Part shown: positions 49,222-61,096 of the stretch, piece after piece
Position numbering within the stretch: position 1 is the stretch's first letter
Layout of the letters: the number at the start of each line of letters is the position of its first letter
Assembly (NCBI RefSeq): GCF_030272615.1
Contig: NC_081413.1
Coordinates: 554,245,136 to 554,309,135 of the forward strand
Direction: 5' to 3'
DNA from: Cryptomeria japonica
Taxonomy: Eukaryota; Streptophyta; Pinopsida; Cupressales; Cupressaceae
DNA: 64,000 nt
Position numbers and translations under genes: made by a program
The notes under the pieces: generated by a model
The model's input: only the letters and a program-made list of their open reading frames with translations
Databases searched by the model: none
What the model was told of the DNA's origin: nothing

Positions 49222-52200
49222 ATGAAGATTGTTTCTTGGAACATTAGGGGACTTAATAATCCCCACAAGCATGATATTATTAGGAATATGATTAGGGATA
49301 GTAAACTTGATATTTTTCTTATTCAAGAAACCAAGATGAGTAGAGATAAGGTAGAAGCTTTGAATTTCTTTAAATCTCGGATCATCTGTGGTGGTAGCTC
49401 GGAAGGTGCCTCTGGAGGCATTGCAACAATCTGGAATCTCAATAGTGTTAGAGGTCAAGTTCTTATTCAAGAAAGCAATTTTTCTTGCATTAAATTTGAG
49501 CATTTAAAAGATGAAACCTCTTGGGTCCTCACAAACATCTATGCTCCTAACACATTGAAAGCCAGAAGCAATTTTTGGAAAAAACTTATGGAAATAAGGG
49601 ACAGCTTCAAGAACCTCAGCTGGCTGGTCATGGGAGACTTCAATACCCCGTTGAGAGAGGAGGAAAATTTGGTGGAAGCCCTTCTTAGTTGGACAACAAA
49701 CTGGCCCTCATGGATTTTATAAACACTCAGGCTCTTAATGATGTGGAGATGTAGGGTTTCAATTACACTTGGACTAATAGGAGGGCTGGAAATGACCTTA
49801 TTCAAGTTCACCTTGATAGGGCTCTTATTTCTGATGATTGGTACAAACACTATTTATGTTCTCTGTCTGCTCACATTCGTGTTGGGTCTGACCACTATCC
49901 CATAACTCTTATTGCTGACCCCATAAATAGGAGAAGGCATTTTACTTTTAGATTTGAAAAAATGTGGACTTTACATCTGGATCTCACCCATAAAATTCAG
50001 GAATGGTGGAACATTCAAGTTGAGGGTACTGCCATGTGTAGAGTTGTGAAGAAACTTAAAAGCATAAAAGACAACATAAGGACTTGGAATAAATCCAGCT
50101 TTGGGAATATTTTTTAGGCCAAAGGAAAAATTCAGGAAGACCTCAATAAAATACAGGTCCAAATCCAGAAGGATGGATTCTCTATTGTGACTATCGTTGA
50201 AGAAAATGAGATCCTCAAAAGATACCATGAAATCATTGCTAAAGAAGAAGCTTTTTGGAAGCAGAGGTCTAGATGTATTTGGCTGAAGGAAGGAGATAAG
50301 AACACCAGATTCTTCCATATGTCGACAATCAAACATAAAGCGTCTAATAGGATCAAAAAACTAATGGTGGGCAATGTGGAGCTGGTTAAGGAGGAGAAGA
50401 TAAGAAATGAGGCCAAAAGTTTCTTCTCTGATCTTCTTTGTAGGGATCAAAGCTTGGATGATGATGTTCAAAATTCCTTTCTTCAGAACATTCCTTGCCT
50501 TATTGATGAGCAAAAGAATGCTTTCCTAACTTCAATCCCTTTGAATTTGGAGATCAGAAATTCTGTCTTTTCTTTTAAAGGTAACAAAGCCCCTGGACCT
50601 GATGGCTTCCCTCTGTTCTTTTTCCAAGAGTTTTGGGATATTGTTGGGAAAGATGTCTCCAATGGGGTTAAAGAATTTTTTGGGACTAGAAAACTTTTGA
50701 AAGAAATCAATGGCACCTTTATTGCTTTAATCCCCAAAAGTCAAGGTGCTGACTCCATGGATAAGTTCAGGCCAATCAACTTATGCAACACTTTTTATAA
50801 GATAATTTCCAAGTTCCTAACTTCCAGACTCTTGAAAGTCCTTCCACCTTTGATCAGTCATCAGCAAAATGGTTTTGTGCTAGGAAGGCAAATTCTTGAT
50901 TCCATCATAACTGTCCATGAGAACATCCATTCCCTTGTTATGGCTAAGAAGCAGGGTTTTATTCTCAAGCTGGATCTATCTAAGGCCTATGATCGGGTCA
51001 ATTGGTCTTTCCTCATGAAGGTCCTTTTGGCTTTTGGCTTCTCTAACAAATGTGTGGACCTCTTCAAGTAGCTTATCTCCTCTGCCTCCTTTGTTGTTCT
51101 TGTTAACGGATCTCCCTCCTCCTTCTTTAAAGCCTCCAGAGGATTGAGGCAAGGGGACCCCATCTCCCCTATCCTCTTCATAATTATGGCTGAATGTTTT
51201 GGTAGGTCCATGGAAAGCATGGTATCTAGAGGTATTTTTAAAGGTCTCCAACCCTCCTCTACAGATCATACTTGCTCCCACCAGCAATTTGTGGATGACA
51301 CCATCATTATGGGGGACTCGAGCATTTCGGAAGCCAGAATCCTGAAGGACACCCTTTGCAAGTTTGCATCTGCTTCTGGTCAACTTATCAACTGGGTTAA
51401 AAGTGAAGTGTTTTTCATCAACACTCCTGAGCGAAGACAACATAGAATCAACAGAATTCTGGAATGTCGGATTGCTGATCTCCCTACTACCTACCTAGGC
51501 CTCCCCCTGGGCATTGCTCCACCTGATTCCTTTTGGAGTTCTTTGGTGGATAAATTTCAAAAAAAGCTTATTGGTTGGAAAGGTGCTCTCTGAATTCAGG
51601 CTGGCAAGCTACAACTTCTTAAAGCATCCCTTCAAAGCATTCCTATTTATGCCCTCAGCCTCTTTAGAATTCCAGTTAAGTTTGTTGATGCTATTGAAAA
51701 AATTCAAAAAAAAATTCTTTGGTCTGGGGTAGAGGAAAAGAAAAGAATGGCTTTAGTGGCTTGGGACAAGGTTTGTAGATCGAAAAGCAAAAGTGGCTCG
51801 GGCCTGAGGAGAATCCGGACCCTCAATGAAGCTCTTTTGTCTAAACAGGTTTGGAGATTGTTCCACTCTGACAGTGAGTGGTGTAAAATTTGGAGAAGTA
51901 AGTATCCTCTTCTATCTTCTTCTCTTTTCTCTTTCATTAACTCTGATTTCAGTATTAACGGGTCTCACATTTGGAATCATGCCTCTAAGTGTAAAGACAA
52001 CAATGCTAAAGGGGTGAAATGGAGAGTTGGTAATGGTAGGAAAGTTAGATTTTGGAAAGTTAGATTTTGGGAGGATCCCTGGTTGCTTGATAAGCCTTTG
52101 ATGTAAATCCCTAATTGGGCCCCTTTTCTGCCCCCTGTAAAAGAGTCTTTGGTTCCTTGGTTGAGGGGTATTGGATAGGTGATAAATGGTAGAACATTGA

Positions 52201-53428
52201 AGGCATTCACCTTGACCTCATCAATCTCAAGAAACACCTGTCTTCTGCTTGGTTGAACAATGAGGAAGATACTCTTATTTGGAAATTAGAACCCAAAGGA
52301 AACATTACTGTTTCTTCAATGTATGGAGTGCTATCTCCAGCCCCCTCAGAGAACCCTTTCTGGTCTTAAGCCTGGATAAAGGGTCTTATCCCAAAGATCA
52401 ATATTTTCTATTGGACCATCCTCCAAAACAAAATTTTGACTTTAGACAATCTGAAGGTTAGAGGTTTTATCTTCCCAAATAGGTGTGCTTTATGTCTTGA
52501 GGAGGAAGAGTCTGTGGACCATTTGGCTATCCATTGTTCCTTCACTGCTTCAATTTGGGAAATTTTTCTTAAGAATTTTTGTATGGAATGGATGTTTACT
52601 AACTCTATCCAAGACTTGTTCCATTCTTCGAGTTATCATTGGTCTAATCCCACTTTGAGATCTTTGTGGCAACTCTCACTCCCTCACATCCTGTGGGGGA
52701 TCTGGAAAGAAAGAAACAACCGCATCTTTAGGGATACTTCTCTCACCCAGGCTGTTGTTTTTCATAAAATTCAAAGGGCTATTGTGGAGAATATTAGGAT
52801 CATTGGAGAACCATGCAATCCTGTCAACCCCATGGAAACTCACATTCTCAACTCCTGGAATTTGAAGAGTGTTGTTAGTACTGATTCTAAACAAAGAAAG
52901 AGACTTGAAGCTAGATGGCACTCTCCCCCTCATGGATGGCTCAAAATCAACTTTGACAGAGCTGCCAAAGGCAATCCTGGCCCAGCGGGATGTGGTGCAA
53001 TTCTCAGAGATGAAAATGGCAATTCTAAGGAAATGATTGTTGTTCCTATAGGTTGCCAAACTAACCACATGGCGGAAGCTATGGCTTCTCTCCAAGGCAT
53101 TCTCCTGGCTAAAAGATGGAACTGTCCCTATCTATGGATTGCGGGGGACTCTAATAATATCATTAAATGCCTTAAAAGAATTTCTAAGCCCTCATGGACT
53201 ATCAACAACATTATAAAGGCTGCTAGAGATCTCATCAACACCTTCAATAAATGTTTTATTTCTCACATTTATCGTGAAGCAAATGGCCCTGCTGACTAGG
53301 CAGCCAACGTGGCGGTCACTAACAACAATATGGTTACCTAGAAGGGTGAGGAGGATCTCCTCAATGACGTCAAATCAATCATTTTCATGGATCGATATAA
53401 CTGCACTCCAAAGATCATAAATGGATAA
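49222..53428 (+). pseudogene. LINE G ORF2: endonuclease, reverse transcriptase, RNase H (broken)
   Basis: Starts at the ATG at 49222, two bases after ORF1. The APE-type endonuclease (49222 to about 50000) shows SWNIRGLN, QETK, IYAPN and GDFN, with a frameshift near 49690. RT (about 50560-51700) shows KAPGPDGFP, IALIPK, FRPINLCN, QNGFVLGRQI, KLDLSKAYDRVNW, GLRQGDPISP and the catalytic FVDDT at 51288-51302 (FADD is usual). A zinc motif CALCLEEEESVDHLAIHC lies near 52480. The RNase H domain has INFDRAAKGNPGPAGCG, AEAMASLQG, GDSNN and REANGPAD. Stops include 51069, 51591, 52104, 53297 and 53339. RNase H after RT is typical of a plant L1 subgroup. Confidence 0.92.
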
Positions 53429-54063
53429 AATAATGATTAAAAGTATTACTTGGAGGGCTATTACTAATTATCATTGTGTCAGTACCACTAATGACAAGAC
53501 GAATGCCACCTTTTCCCACGCTTCCTGGGTATTTGGGGTCGCTTCGAGAAATTTCTTTCCTGTAGCTTTCCGCAACTCCTGGTTTTCTGTTTTGAACTGC
53601 GAAACTATGGGAGGTAACAGGCGTCGCTATGAGCCCAGCAACTGTAAGCAGTGGAAACAAAAGGAGAAAATTTGGAGCATCTTGCAGAAGGGTGGGTTTA
53701 CGAAGTATATGGAGAGACTCCATGGGAGGGATGCCAAAATCATTAATTTTTTCTGCAAAAATTGGAGGAAGGGCACCCTGAAGATGGGAGATCAAACTAT
53801 CTCCATTGATGAAGACCTCATTGCTCAGGTAACGGGTCTTCATAAGGAAGGAAGCAATTTCTACAGGGACAGAAAGCTTAGCAAGGAGGCCATTGAGCGA
53901 TACCCTGAAACGGCTAAGGAGAAGAAGCCCCTGGTTAAGCTAAGCAAGACCTACTACCCTCCTAGGGCATTTGTTAAGCCCTGGAGGGAGGTTCTGTTTG
54001 CTATTATGCGATACATTACCTTGGATGGCAGATTCACCAAAGTGTATGGCTATCATTTTGTAC

Positions 54064-55068
54064 CTACGAAACCCGGGGACGCGTCCCCTACCTGAAAACC
54101 CCCGTCCCAGTCCCGGGGACGTTTCGGGGACTTGGGGACGGCCAGGGGACGTCCCCCCCCCCCCGTCCCCAAATTGTCAAAATTTTGAGGGGACGTCCCC
54201 GAAACGGGGGGACGGCTTCCCTAGCTGTGGGGGACGTCCGTACGTCCCGGGGACGGCTGGGGGCGGATTGGGGACGTCCCAGCCGTCCCGAGGACGGCCA
54301 GACGTCCCCCACGTCTAGGGCTAGGGAAAAATATTAAAATAAAAAAAGTCGTATTTTCAATTTTTTTTTAATGATGTTTTTTGCGTAATTGAGGGAGTGA
54401 AATATCTCATGAAGGGTTTTTTGCCAATAGAAAAATAACACCCGATGCCTATATAAAATAATAAAAGTATTTTTGGCCTCGCGGGGCGCTGCCCCTCGAC
54501 CCCGCCCTGTATCGCGACAGGGAGCGCGCAAGGGGCGCTGCCCCTTGACCCCGCAAGGGGCGATGCCCCTTGACCCCAAGTTGGGGGCGCTGCCCCCAAA
54601 CCCCCGTCAAAAAATATAGGGGGGAACTGCGCTAATGGAAGTAGTGAAAATTTAACCTCTGAGTCTGATTAGGCTCCATTATGTATTTTATTTCTTTAAT
54701 ATCTATTATGATATGCATATTGACAATGTGAATGAATTGAAATTCTGAATTATGAGTGCATATTGAGTATTGAGTCTATTGATAATGTTGTATGTTCGAT
54801 GTTTGCATTCTAAAATGTTTTCATAGTATCATACACGTGCTATATCCATGTTTTCATATGAATATAATGTATAGATGCATGCTTTATCCATGTTTTCATA
54901 TGAACATTTAGAATTTTCCTATATATTTTAAATTTTCCCTATATTTTATACAGTCGTCCCCTTTTCCGTCCCCCCCCCGTCCCCAAATTTGGCAAAAAAA
55001 TTTGCCGTCCCAGAAACTCGTCCCCCCGTCCCCCCGTCCCCCCGTCCCAGAAACTTGGGGTAACGTAG
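54064..55068. mobile_element. GC-rich non-autonomous DNA transposon K (hAT-like)
   Basis: A 1005-bp insert flanked by an 8-bp duplication TTTTGTAC (54056-54063 and 55069-55076). Its ends are imperfect inverted repeats: CTACGAAACCC on the left and, inverted, CTACGTTACCC on the right. Both ends carry many GGGGACG/CGTCCCC copies, and there is an inner cluster of GGGGCGCTGCCCC palindromes at about 54484-54602. An 8-bp TSD fits hAT elements, and there is no transposase ORF. Discounting the insert and one TSD copy puts the flanking ORF3 halves in the same frame, which confirms the boundaries. Its orientation is not defined. Confidence 0.88.
54484..54602. repeat. Palindromic GGGGCGCTGCCCC cluster inside element K
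   Basis: Four related units of the form GGGGCGCTGCCCCTYGACCCC or GGGGCGATGCCCC occur within about 120 bp, a local GC maximum of the window. They could form strong hairpins. Confidence 0.8.
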
Positions 55069-56633
55069 TTTTGTACTGCTCAACCATTTTAGGTATGATG
55101 AAAAAGTTAACATACCCTATTTCCTGATTTGTTCAGTGAATGCTACCATTAAAGCCCATAGAGAGAACCCTAAGGGAGATACAACCATGCACCAAGGTCT
55201 TATGGTTTTAATCTATGACCATTTAAAAGCTAACCAAATTGCCCGCCCCCAACCTTCTATTTCTGATTCTGAGGAGGAAGGGTCAGATTCTGACTTTTCT
55301 ATGGGTGATGAGTATGAAAGTGATTCGAAAAGTGAGACAGAGGAGAGTTTGGAAGACTCTGAAGCTGAACTTGGTAAGAAAAGAAAACAGGTGAGTATTA
55401 AGTCGTCCTCTTCTAAGGGCAAGAAAAAAAGTAAAGAAAAGGTCTTCTAGATTCACTCCTACTCCTCCTCGGAGGTCTCTGAGGACTCTAAGAAGGATGA
55501 ATCCCAGTCCCCTCGGAAAAAGAAAACTAAAACTTCCATTAAGATAAGGAACAAACAAAAAAGGCAGGAAAATTATGAAATGGAATTGGAGGATAAAGTG
55601 TAGAGAAAGGATCCTGACGTCGACCAAAAAGTGGAGGAGATCACAGGGGAAGGTTTTAATTAGAGGGTTGGTGAAAATGCTGAACAGATCACGAGTGGAG
55701 ATGTTCCCAATAATGAACAGGACAATGCTGGTGAGAAAAGCCCCCCTTCAAATCCTCCTACCAATGGTTTGAAAGAGTTTGTGGACACCCTCGATTGGTT
55801 AATTAACAGTAACAAGAAAGTTGTGGAGGATAATAAGAAGCTGAGCCACAAGGTTCAAATTCTGGAGACAATCAGTATTGGTGAAGGTAAATCTATGGCA
55901 GAATATGTTGATGACTTGAGGAAAACTGTTGCCAGAGCTGAAGAGATTAGAGACGCCTTCAACCCAAGGTTTGAGCAAGTGAAGAAGGCCCTGGAAGAGA
56001 TAAAAACCAATGACAATGCTACGGACTAGAGAATGGCGGAAACTAACAACAAATTCAACAAAATTGAAAAATGCCTCAAAAGCATTGCTGAACAAAGCCA
56101 TAACATTCTGAAGGCCTCGGCTGATAACACCAAAATTCTTACAGCAAGCTGGAGAATAAGAAGGATTCTCTGGAGCTAGAACCTAACATTGAAGGTATGG
56201 GAGAAGTGCAAGGACCTAGAACGAGGACCAGAGGCAAGAAGAAGGAGAAGAAGCCAAACAAGGAAATTGAAGAACTCAAAGTTGCTTCGGCAAACTATGA
56301 CCTGCTAGTCACTAAGGTGGCTGATCTTCTGAAGTCTTTGTAGTTGTTGTTTGTTGTTTAGGTCTTTTATCTGGTTTTTTTGCTTTGTTGTTCCTTTCTT
56401 TTGTTGTCCGTTCGGTTTACTAGCCTTCTTGCCAGTCTTTTGTATGTTGTTTCAATGCTGGTCTGGTTGCTCTATGCTGAACTATCTTATGCTCCTTTGT
56501 TAAAGGTTTCAGCTCCTTAAAACCTATTTTTCATATTAATCAGAACATGCATAAGGTTTATAACCTTATATTAGAACAATATAAAAATACTATGAGGGTA
56601 TGACCCTTAATAACATTATGTTCTAACATTTTT

Positions 56634-57466
56634 CCATGGATTTCCTTAGTTTGGAAGTTGAAATCTGGTTTGTAATACCTATCAAAATAATATCTAGACA
56701 TCATTTTTGTTGCTTTTGAAATTTTATTTTTGTAAAAAATTGCAATGTTTTTTAATGTATCACTTTTCTTTATTAAAAAAAGGAAATAAATGTTGAGAAA
56801 GTGAATCATGGTTAGCTTGAGGTATATTGTAGTTTGCATAATATTAGTGAAGTATAATGATTTTTGTATATAAAGTTGAAATTGGCTAATCACTCACAAT
56901 ATATTTGTTCTTTTCCTTTAAAGTAAATAGTATACATATCTTAAATACATCTATCTAGGAAATGTCAAGAAATATCAATTTCAAGCTATTTTATTTACTT
57001 AAGAGTTACTAACTTATTTTATTTTACTTAAGAACTATTTTATTTACTACATACATATATGGACACATTCTAATTTTTAGTTAAGATTTATTTTATTTCA
57101 TCTATATTGTTTACTTTATTTTTATTTGAAGAATTATTTTACATTTGTATGTAACATTTAATTTTGCTTTTGAAAAAGTCACCATTCATTATTACAGTAA
57201 TTCTTTTGTTTTGTTTTTCCTTTGAAAATTGTAGTAAATATTATATACTTGAATATTAATTTTAGGGTTTTTTTAATATATGTCGGTTGTTTTTTGGTTT
57301 TTATGTACATGGCCATGACATAGAACTCCCCTACTACAACTATAGAATGCCACTTGGCATAATGACCACTAGTTCTAAATGGGATGATTTCAATAAGTTA
57401 ATCAAGAAGCAATGCTTCTTTATTTGTTGTGAAGAGGAAAGGTCTTTAATAAGCAATACCTTAGGC
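56634..57466. other. Unassigned AT-rich spacer
   Basis: About 830 bp of AT-rich sequence with no recognised gene or repeat ends. A short frame at 57287-57520 runs into the solo LTR and has no known domain. Confidence 0.5.
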
Positions 57467-57471
57467 AAAGA

Positions 57472-57950
57472 TGTTGGTGTAAATAATTATTCATCTTGGA
57501 TATTATTACACTTTACTTAAGTTTACTTAGGAAATGCATTTCATAGTAGTTTGGGTATGAGACACTTGGGTGTTTGTGCCACATTGGGATAGTGCGTGTA
57601 GGAGAAATTCCACCTTTTATGGTGTTGATCTTGTTACTACTTTATCATATCCACTTATTGTGGAGTGATAATTTCACATTCAGTGGGTGATCCACCTCAT
57701 GTGGACTATTATATTATTTCTCCTACCTACCCAGACCTATTTCCTACCTACCCTTGTTTCTTATTGAGCCACATGTCATGTTTGTGTGCTCACATATCCC
57801 TAGCCTTGCCTATATAAGCAAGCTCATCTACATTTTATGCAATTGATTATTGATCATTTTCTATTGATGAGAATACAGTTTATTCTTGTCCTATATTGTG
57901 TCTCTATTTTGTACATTTCATTGAGCTCTTGATCTTGGCAAAATCTCACA
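57472..57950 (+). mobile_element. Solo LTR of the element H family
   Basis: 479 bp, TGTTGGTGTAAATAAT to CAAAATCTCACA, in the opposite orientation to element H but clearly the same LTR. It is flanked by the perfect TSD AAAGA at 57467-57471 and 57951-57955. The CTATATAAG box is present at about 57810-57818. No internal sequence remains, so this is a product of LTR-LTR recombination. It shows that this gag-only family or its autonomous partner has inserted more than once locally. Confidence 0.95.
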
Positions 57951-57955
57951 AAAGA

Positions 57956-60900
57956 TATGGTTGAAATGTGCATGAATATATAAACAAGATTCAAATAAGT
58001 CTATCTAAACGGGTAAATATTGTGAAACCTATGTCATCTTAACGAAGTACATTGGAAAAATCATGGTCATCTAAGGAGGCCCATGTTAGCCAATCCTAAA
58101 GACACATGTAAGGCATGTGTTGAAGACATAATTCAAGCACATGCTCAAGCCCATCATCTTGATATAAATAAGACAAAGAGTCAGTTATCCTCTCTTCATA
58201 TGCACAAAAAGTGCTTGGTGGTTGCATGCCAAAAAGGAAAGGTAAATAAAAAGGTAAGCATAATGCTATTGATACTATTTCAAAGGATAAAACCAATAAA
58301 CACTAGGAATTTTGATTTTAATAGTCATTCAAACAAGAAATATTGGAAACAGCATCCTTACAAGAATACCAAAAATGGTCATAACTTCCTTTGAGGAGAA
58401 GGAAATAGATAACAGCATGAATGTGGATGAATGGATTGCTTAGACTTCCATCTAAGGAGAGGTATGCTTGAGTAGAAATGAGGCTCACAATATAGGCAAA
58501 TCTATTAACTTTGCAATTTCCACACTATATTGCACACTCATTTTAGTGTCCATCATTTCAATATATTTAAGGATTAACTTAACCAAGCCTCAAAACCCAT
58601 TGTGAAGATGTCATGCAGACCCAATCCATACAGCTATTCGGTTATAATCTTTTCCCAATTTTCTGAAAATTTATGCCCGCCTTGACACTAGTGTGATATA
58701 TGGTAGTGACTTAGGTCACTAACACAATCATGGTAACGTTTGCATGAACTAAGTTGTTTGAAAATGGTTAAAAGTCATTTCTTGTGGCATTTTTGCATAT
58801 TTGATTCTTTGAACAGCTAAAATTTGTGCGAATTTATTGCAATTTTGGATCTCATTTACATTGACACTCATTAAATCTTCTAATCATTTTTCAAACAATA
58901 ATTTGCAATTCCCTCTTCTTATTTTGAGTTCTGATTCTTGGCTTCCTCTTGGGAACTTTTAAAATTTTCTTCTGCCACTTTTAAAATTTTCTTTTGCCAT
59001 TCCCATGAGCTCTCTGCAACTCCTAACCAATTTTCCATAGCCATTGCTCTCCCATATTTTATCCACCATCAAAAACATGTAGCCTCACATTCATTCACCA
59101 TGGCACCTTGACAATCTTCCATCTCTAATATCCTATTCCATACGCCATAGCCCAACCATAATGATTGGACCCAAAGAATACATTCCTCATATGACAAATT
59201 TACAAGCCCTACTAGAGAGCTTCAATGGCCAACCAGCCCACAACTCTTGTTAAAGCAACTAAGAGTGGTCAATGGATTCTCACAGATTATTATGGATAGG
59301 TCATATCTAGATCCCCCATGTTGAGAAAATCCTCCATGCATTGTAGCTTCATACTAATATCTCTATTTAGGATTAGGTAAGTCATGACACCCTTTAAGTT
59401 GCCCCTACTATCTAGACTTAAATTATAAATTATTTTCTAAAATGTATTTGGCTTCAAAAACTACAAATTGAACCCAGTTTTTTGAATGTCCCCTTTTCCC
59501 CATTGAGCCATATTAAAAAAGTCTAATGCTTCTCTCCACCCCATACATGCTCGAGTGAATGCATGTTGGTTTCAAGACCACATGCACTAGTTCATCCACA
59601 ATGGTGTCTCATCATTGCCCATCCATCTATAACCAACCTCATTATAAGTTAGTGTATAGTACAAAAAATTCAAGCATGAAAGTACTCAACAAGCATGTAA
59701 ATTTATTACTCGATCATAGAAATAGGAGGAATGGTAGTACATATCATGTTCAGCCCTATCCATAGCAGCATGTAGGTAGCAAGGTTATAAAACACTTATA
59801 GTGTTGTATGGGGAATAGTAGCATGTATTACATCTCTATTGAATCGAGAAGTGGCTGTATATATGGTGATAATGATGGTAGAATGGTGAACATCCATCTC
59901 ATGCAACATGCTTAGGCCTAATCTTGACATGTCAAAGCCAGTGTTTACATGTGCTATTTTTTCCATTTCTACGACACTCCCAATGACAACAATCAATCAA
60001 ATGAACAAAGATCTAGCCATGAAGTTGATGGGTTTTCTAGTCTTACCATATGCACCCCATCCTCCATTCTCCTAGCTTACATTCAGCCCTTCACCCACCC
60101 ATTCAATAGTTGAGATTTTTTTTAAGCTACTTCATTACCCTATTTTCTATTATCAAAATGACAAAACCACAAGTCTTCCGAGGATTAGAAATCCTAGTTG
60201 GCCTATCTATAGAAAAAGAAAAGACAAATTAGAAACACACTCTACTTAATCTATCTTGAAAAACTTACAAACATCCGTAGAAGCTTTTAAGACATTGTTT
60301 AAGCATTTCAAATTTTTTGCACCTTTGCACCTAGGCTTGAACACATTCCAAGCTTTCATTATTGCTATGTAGGTTGAAACATACCTTTTAGGGGTTTGAC
60401 TAAGGCAAGCTCTTAAGCAGCCATGACATTTTTTATTGTCCACCCTACAAATTTTGACTTCCATATCTTTTTTGTAGGAAAATTGGATTTGGAGTTTTCA
60501 AGTACCAAAATGATTAGAAAGCTATGCTACCATGTTCTTCTAAACTGGTTCATATTCCCATACCCAACCAGGTGAGGCTCGGGAGGGGCAACAGGAGTGT
60601 CCTAGGAGCGGACAAGGACGCTTCTTGTTCACTCCCAAATGATCCTAGGTGCACCCAGAAGTGGAAAACATGTAAAGCGCTCAAAAACTGATTTCAAAAA
60701 AATTAAAACACTTAAACATTAAAGAAAAAACTAAACTGAAAAAGCACCTTAAACCCTAAACGTGCCCTTATGTTTGTTGTTTGACAAACAAACTCTATTT
60801 TACACAAACTAATTCTTCCTATGTCATTTTGCATTTTGAAAGGTAGCTGTTTTTTTTCAAAATAGAATGATCACAAAGTGCCAATGGGGCAAATATAGCC

Positions 60901-61096
60901 TGCACAACGGAGATATAATCATCTAAGGTAAGCTTTTAAACTAATTCTTTTAGTTTTTTAACAGTTATTTTCAAGTTCAAATAAAAAATTGGTTTCAAGA
61001 TTTTTTTAATGTTTTTTGGTGTTTGTTTTGAACTTTTATTAGTTTATACATATTGTATGGTTGCATATTTTTAATCAAAATTGCAATCTAATTGGA
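57956..61096. other. Unassigned region without a recognisable gene
   Basis: About 3.1 kb. The longest frame is 58083-58394 (+, 103 codons), which has no domain I recognise. I see no paired LTRs or TSDs. A GC-richer patch near 60570-60660 (GGTGAGGCTCGGGAGGGG and neighbouring GGAGCG strings) stands out from the background but has no repeat partner that I found. Confidence 0.45.

Larger units (their letters stand above)
53607..56343 (+). pseudogene. LINE G ORF3, protein of unknown function (split by element K)
   Basis: A third gene lies between RNase H and the LINE 3' end. It starts at the ATG at 53607 (an in-frame upstream ATG exists at 53421) and is interrupted by element K at 54064-55068. 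It continues in the matching frame to about 56140, frameshifts once and ends at TAG 56341-56343. Stops also occur at 55448, 56027 and two places between. Without K and its duplicated 8 bp it spans about 570 codons. The N-terminal 200 residues form a compact-looking domain (WSILQKGGF, ISIDEDLIAQVTGL, YPPRAFVKPWREVLFAIMRY) that faintly recalls plant 'putative transposon protein' domains. An acidic Ser/Glu/Lys stretch and a likely coiled coil (about 55770-56110) follow. Function unknown. Confidence 0.7.
47431..56543 (+). mobile_element. L1-type LINE G with three ORFs
   Basis: A 17-bp target duplication AACATGCATAAGGTTTA at 47414-47430 and 56544-56560 encloses 9.1 kb. The order is ORF1, ORF2 (endonuclease, RT, zinc motif, RNase H) and ORF3. 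The 3' end (...CATATTAATCAG) has no poly(A) tail. Subtracting the 1-kb DNA element K plus its duplicated 8 bp leaves about 8.1 kb, which is long for a plant L1 (usually about 6-7 kb); the excess corresponds to ORF3. The long TSD and full-length 5' part show target-primed integration of the whole unit. All ORFs have decayed. Confidence 0.93.
47071..56628 (+). mobile_element. Solo LTR J (428 bp) split by LINE G
   Basis: The two parts are 47071-47430 and 56561-56628. The LTR starts TGTTAGAA and ends TTCTAACA, a perfect 8-bp terminal inverted repeat of the kind common in Copia LTRs, flanked by TTTTT at 47066-47070 and 56629-56633. A TATA-like AAATATATAAGG lies at 47277-47288. Homopolymer flanks make the TSD weak alone, but the matched ends on both sides of the LINE make the call reasonable. 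Strand is inferred from the TATA box. Confidence 0.75.

Noticed and set aside
54088-54599. Proline/glycine-rich frames in element K
   Set aside because: They result from the GC-rich palindromic repeats read in several frames, with no domain and no conserved length.
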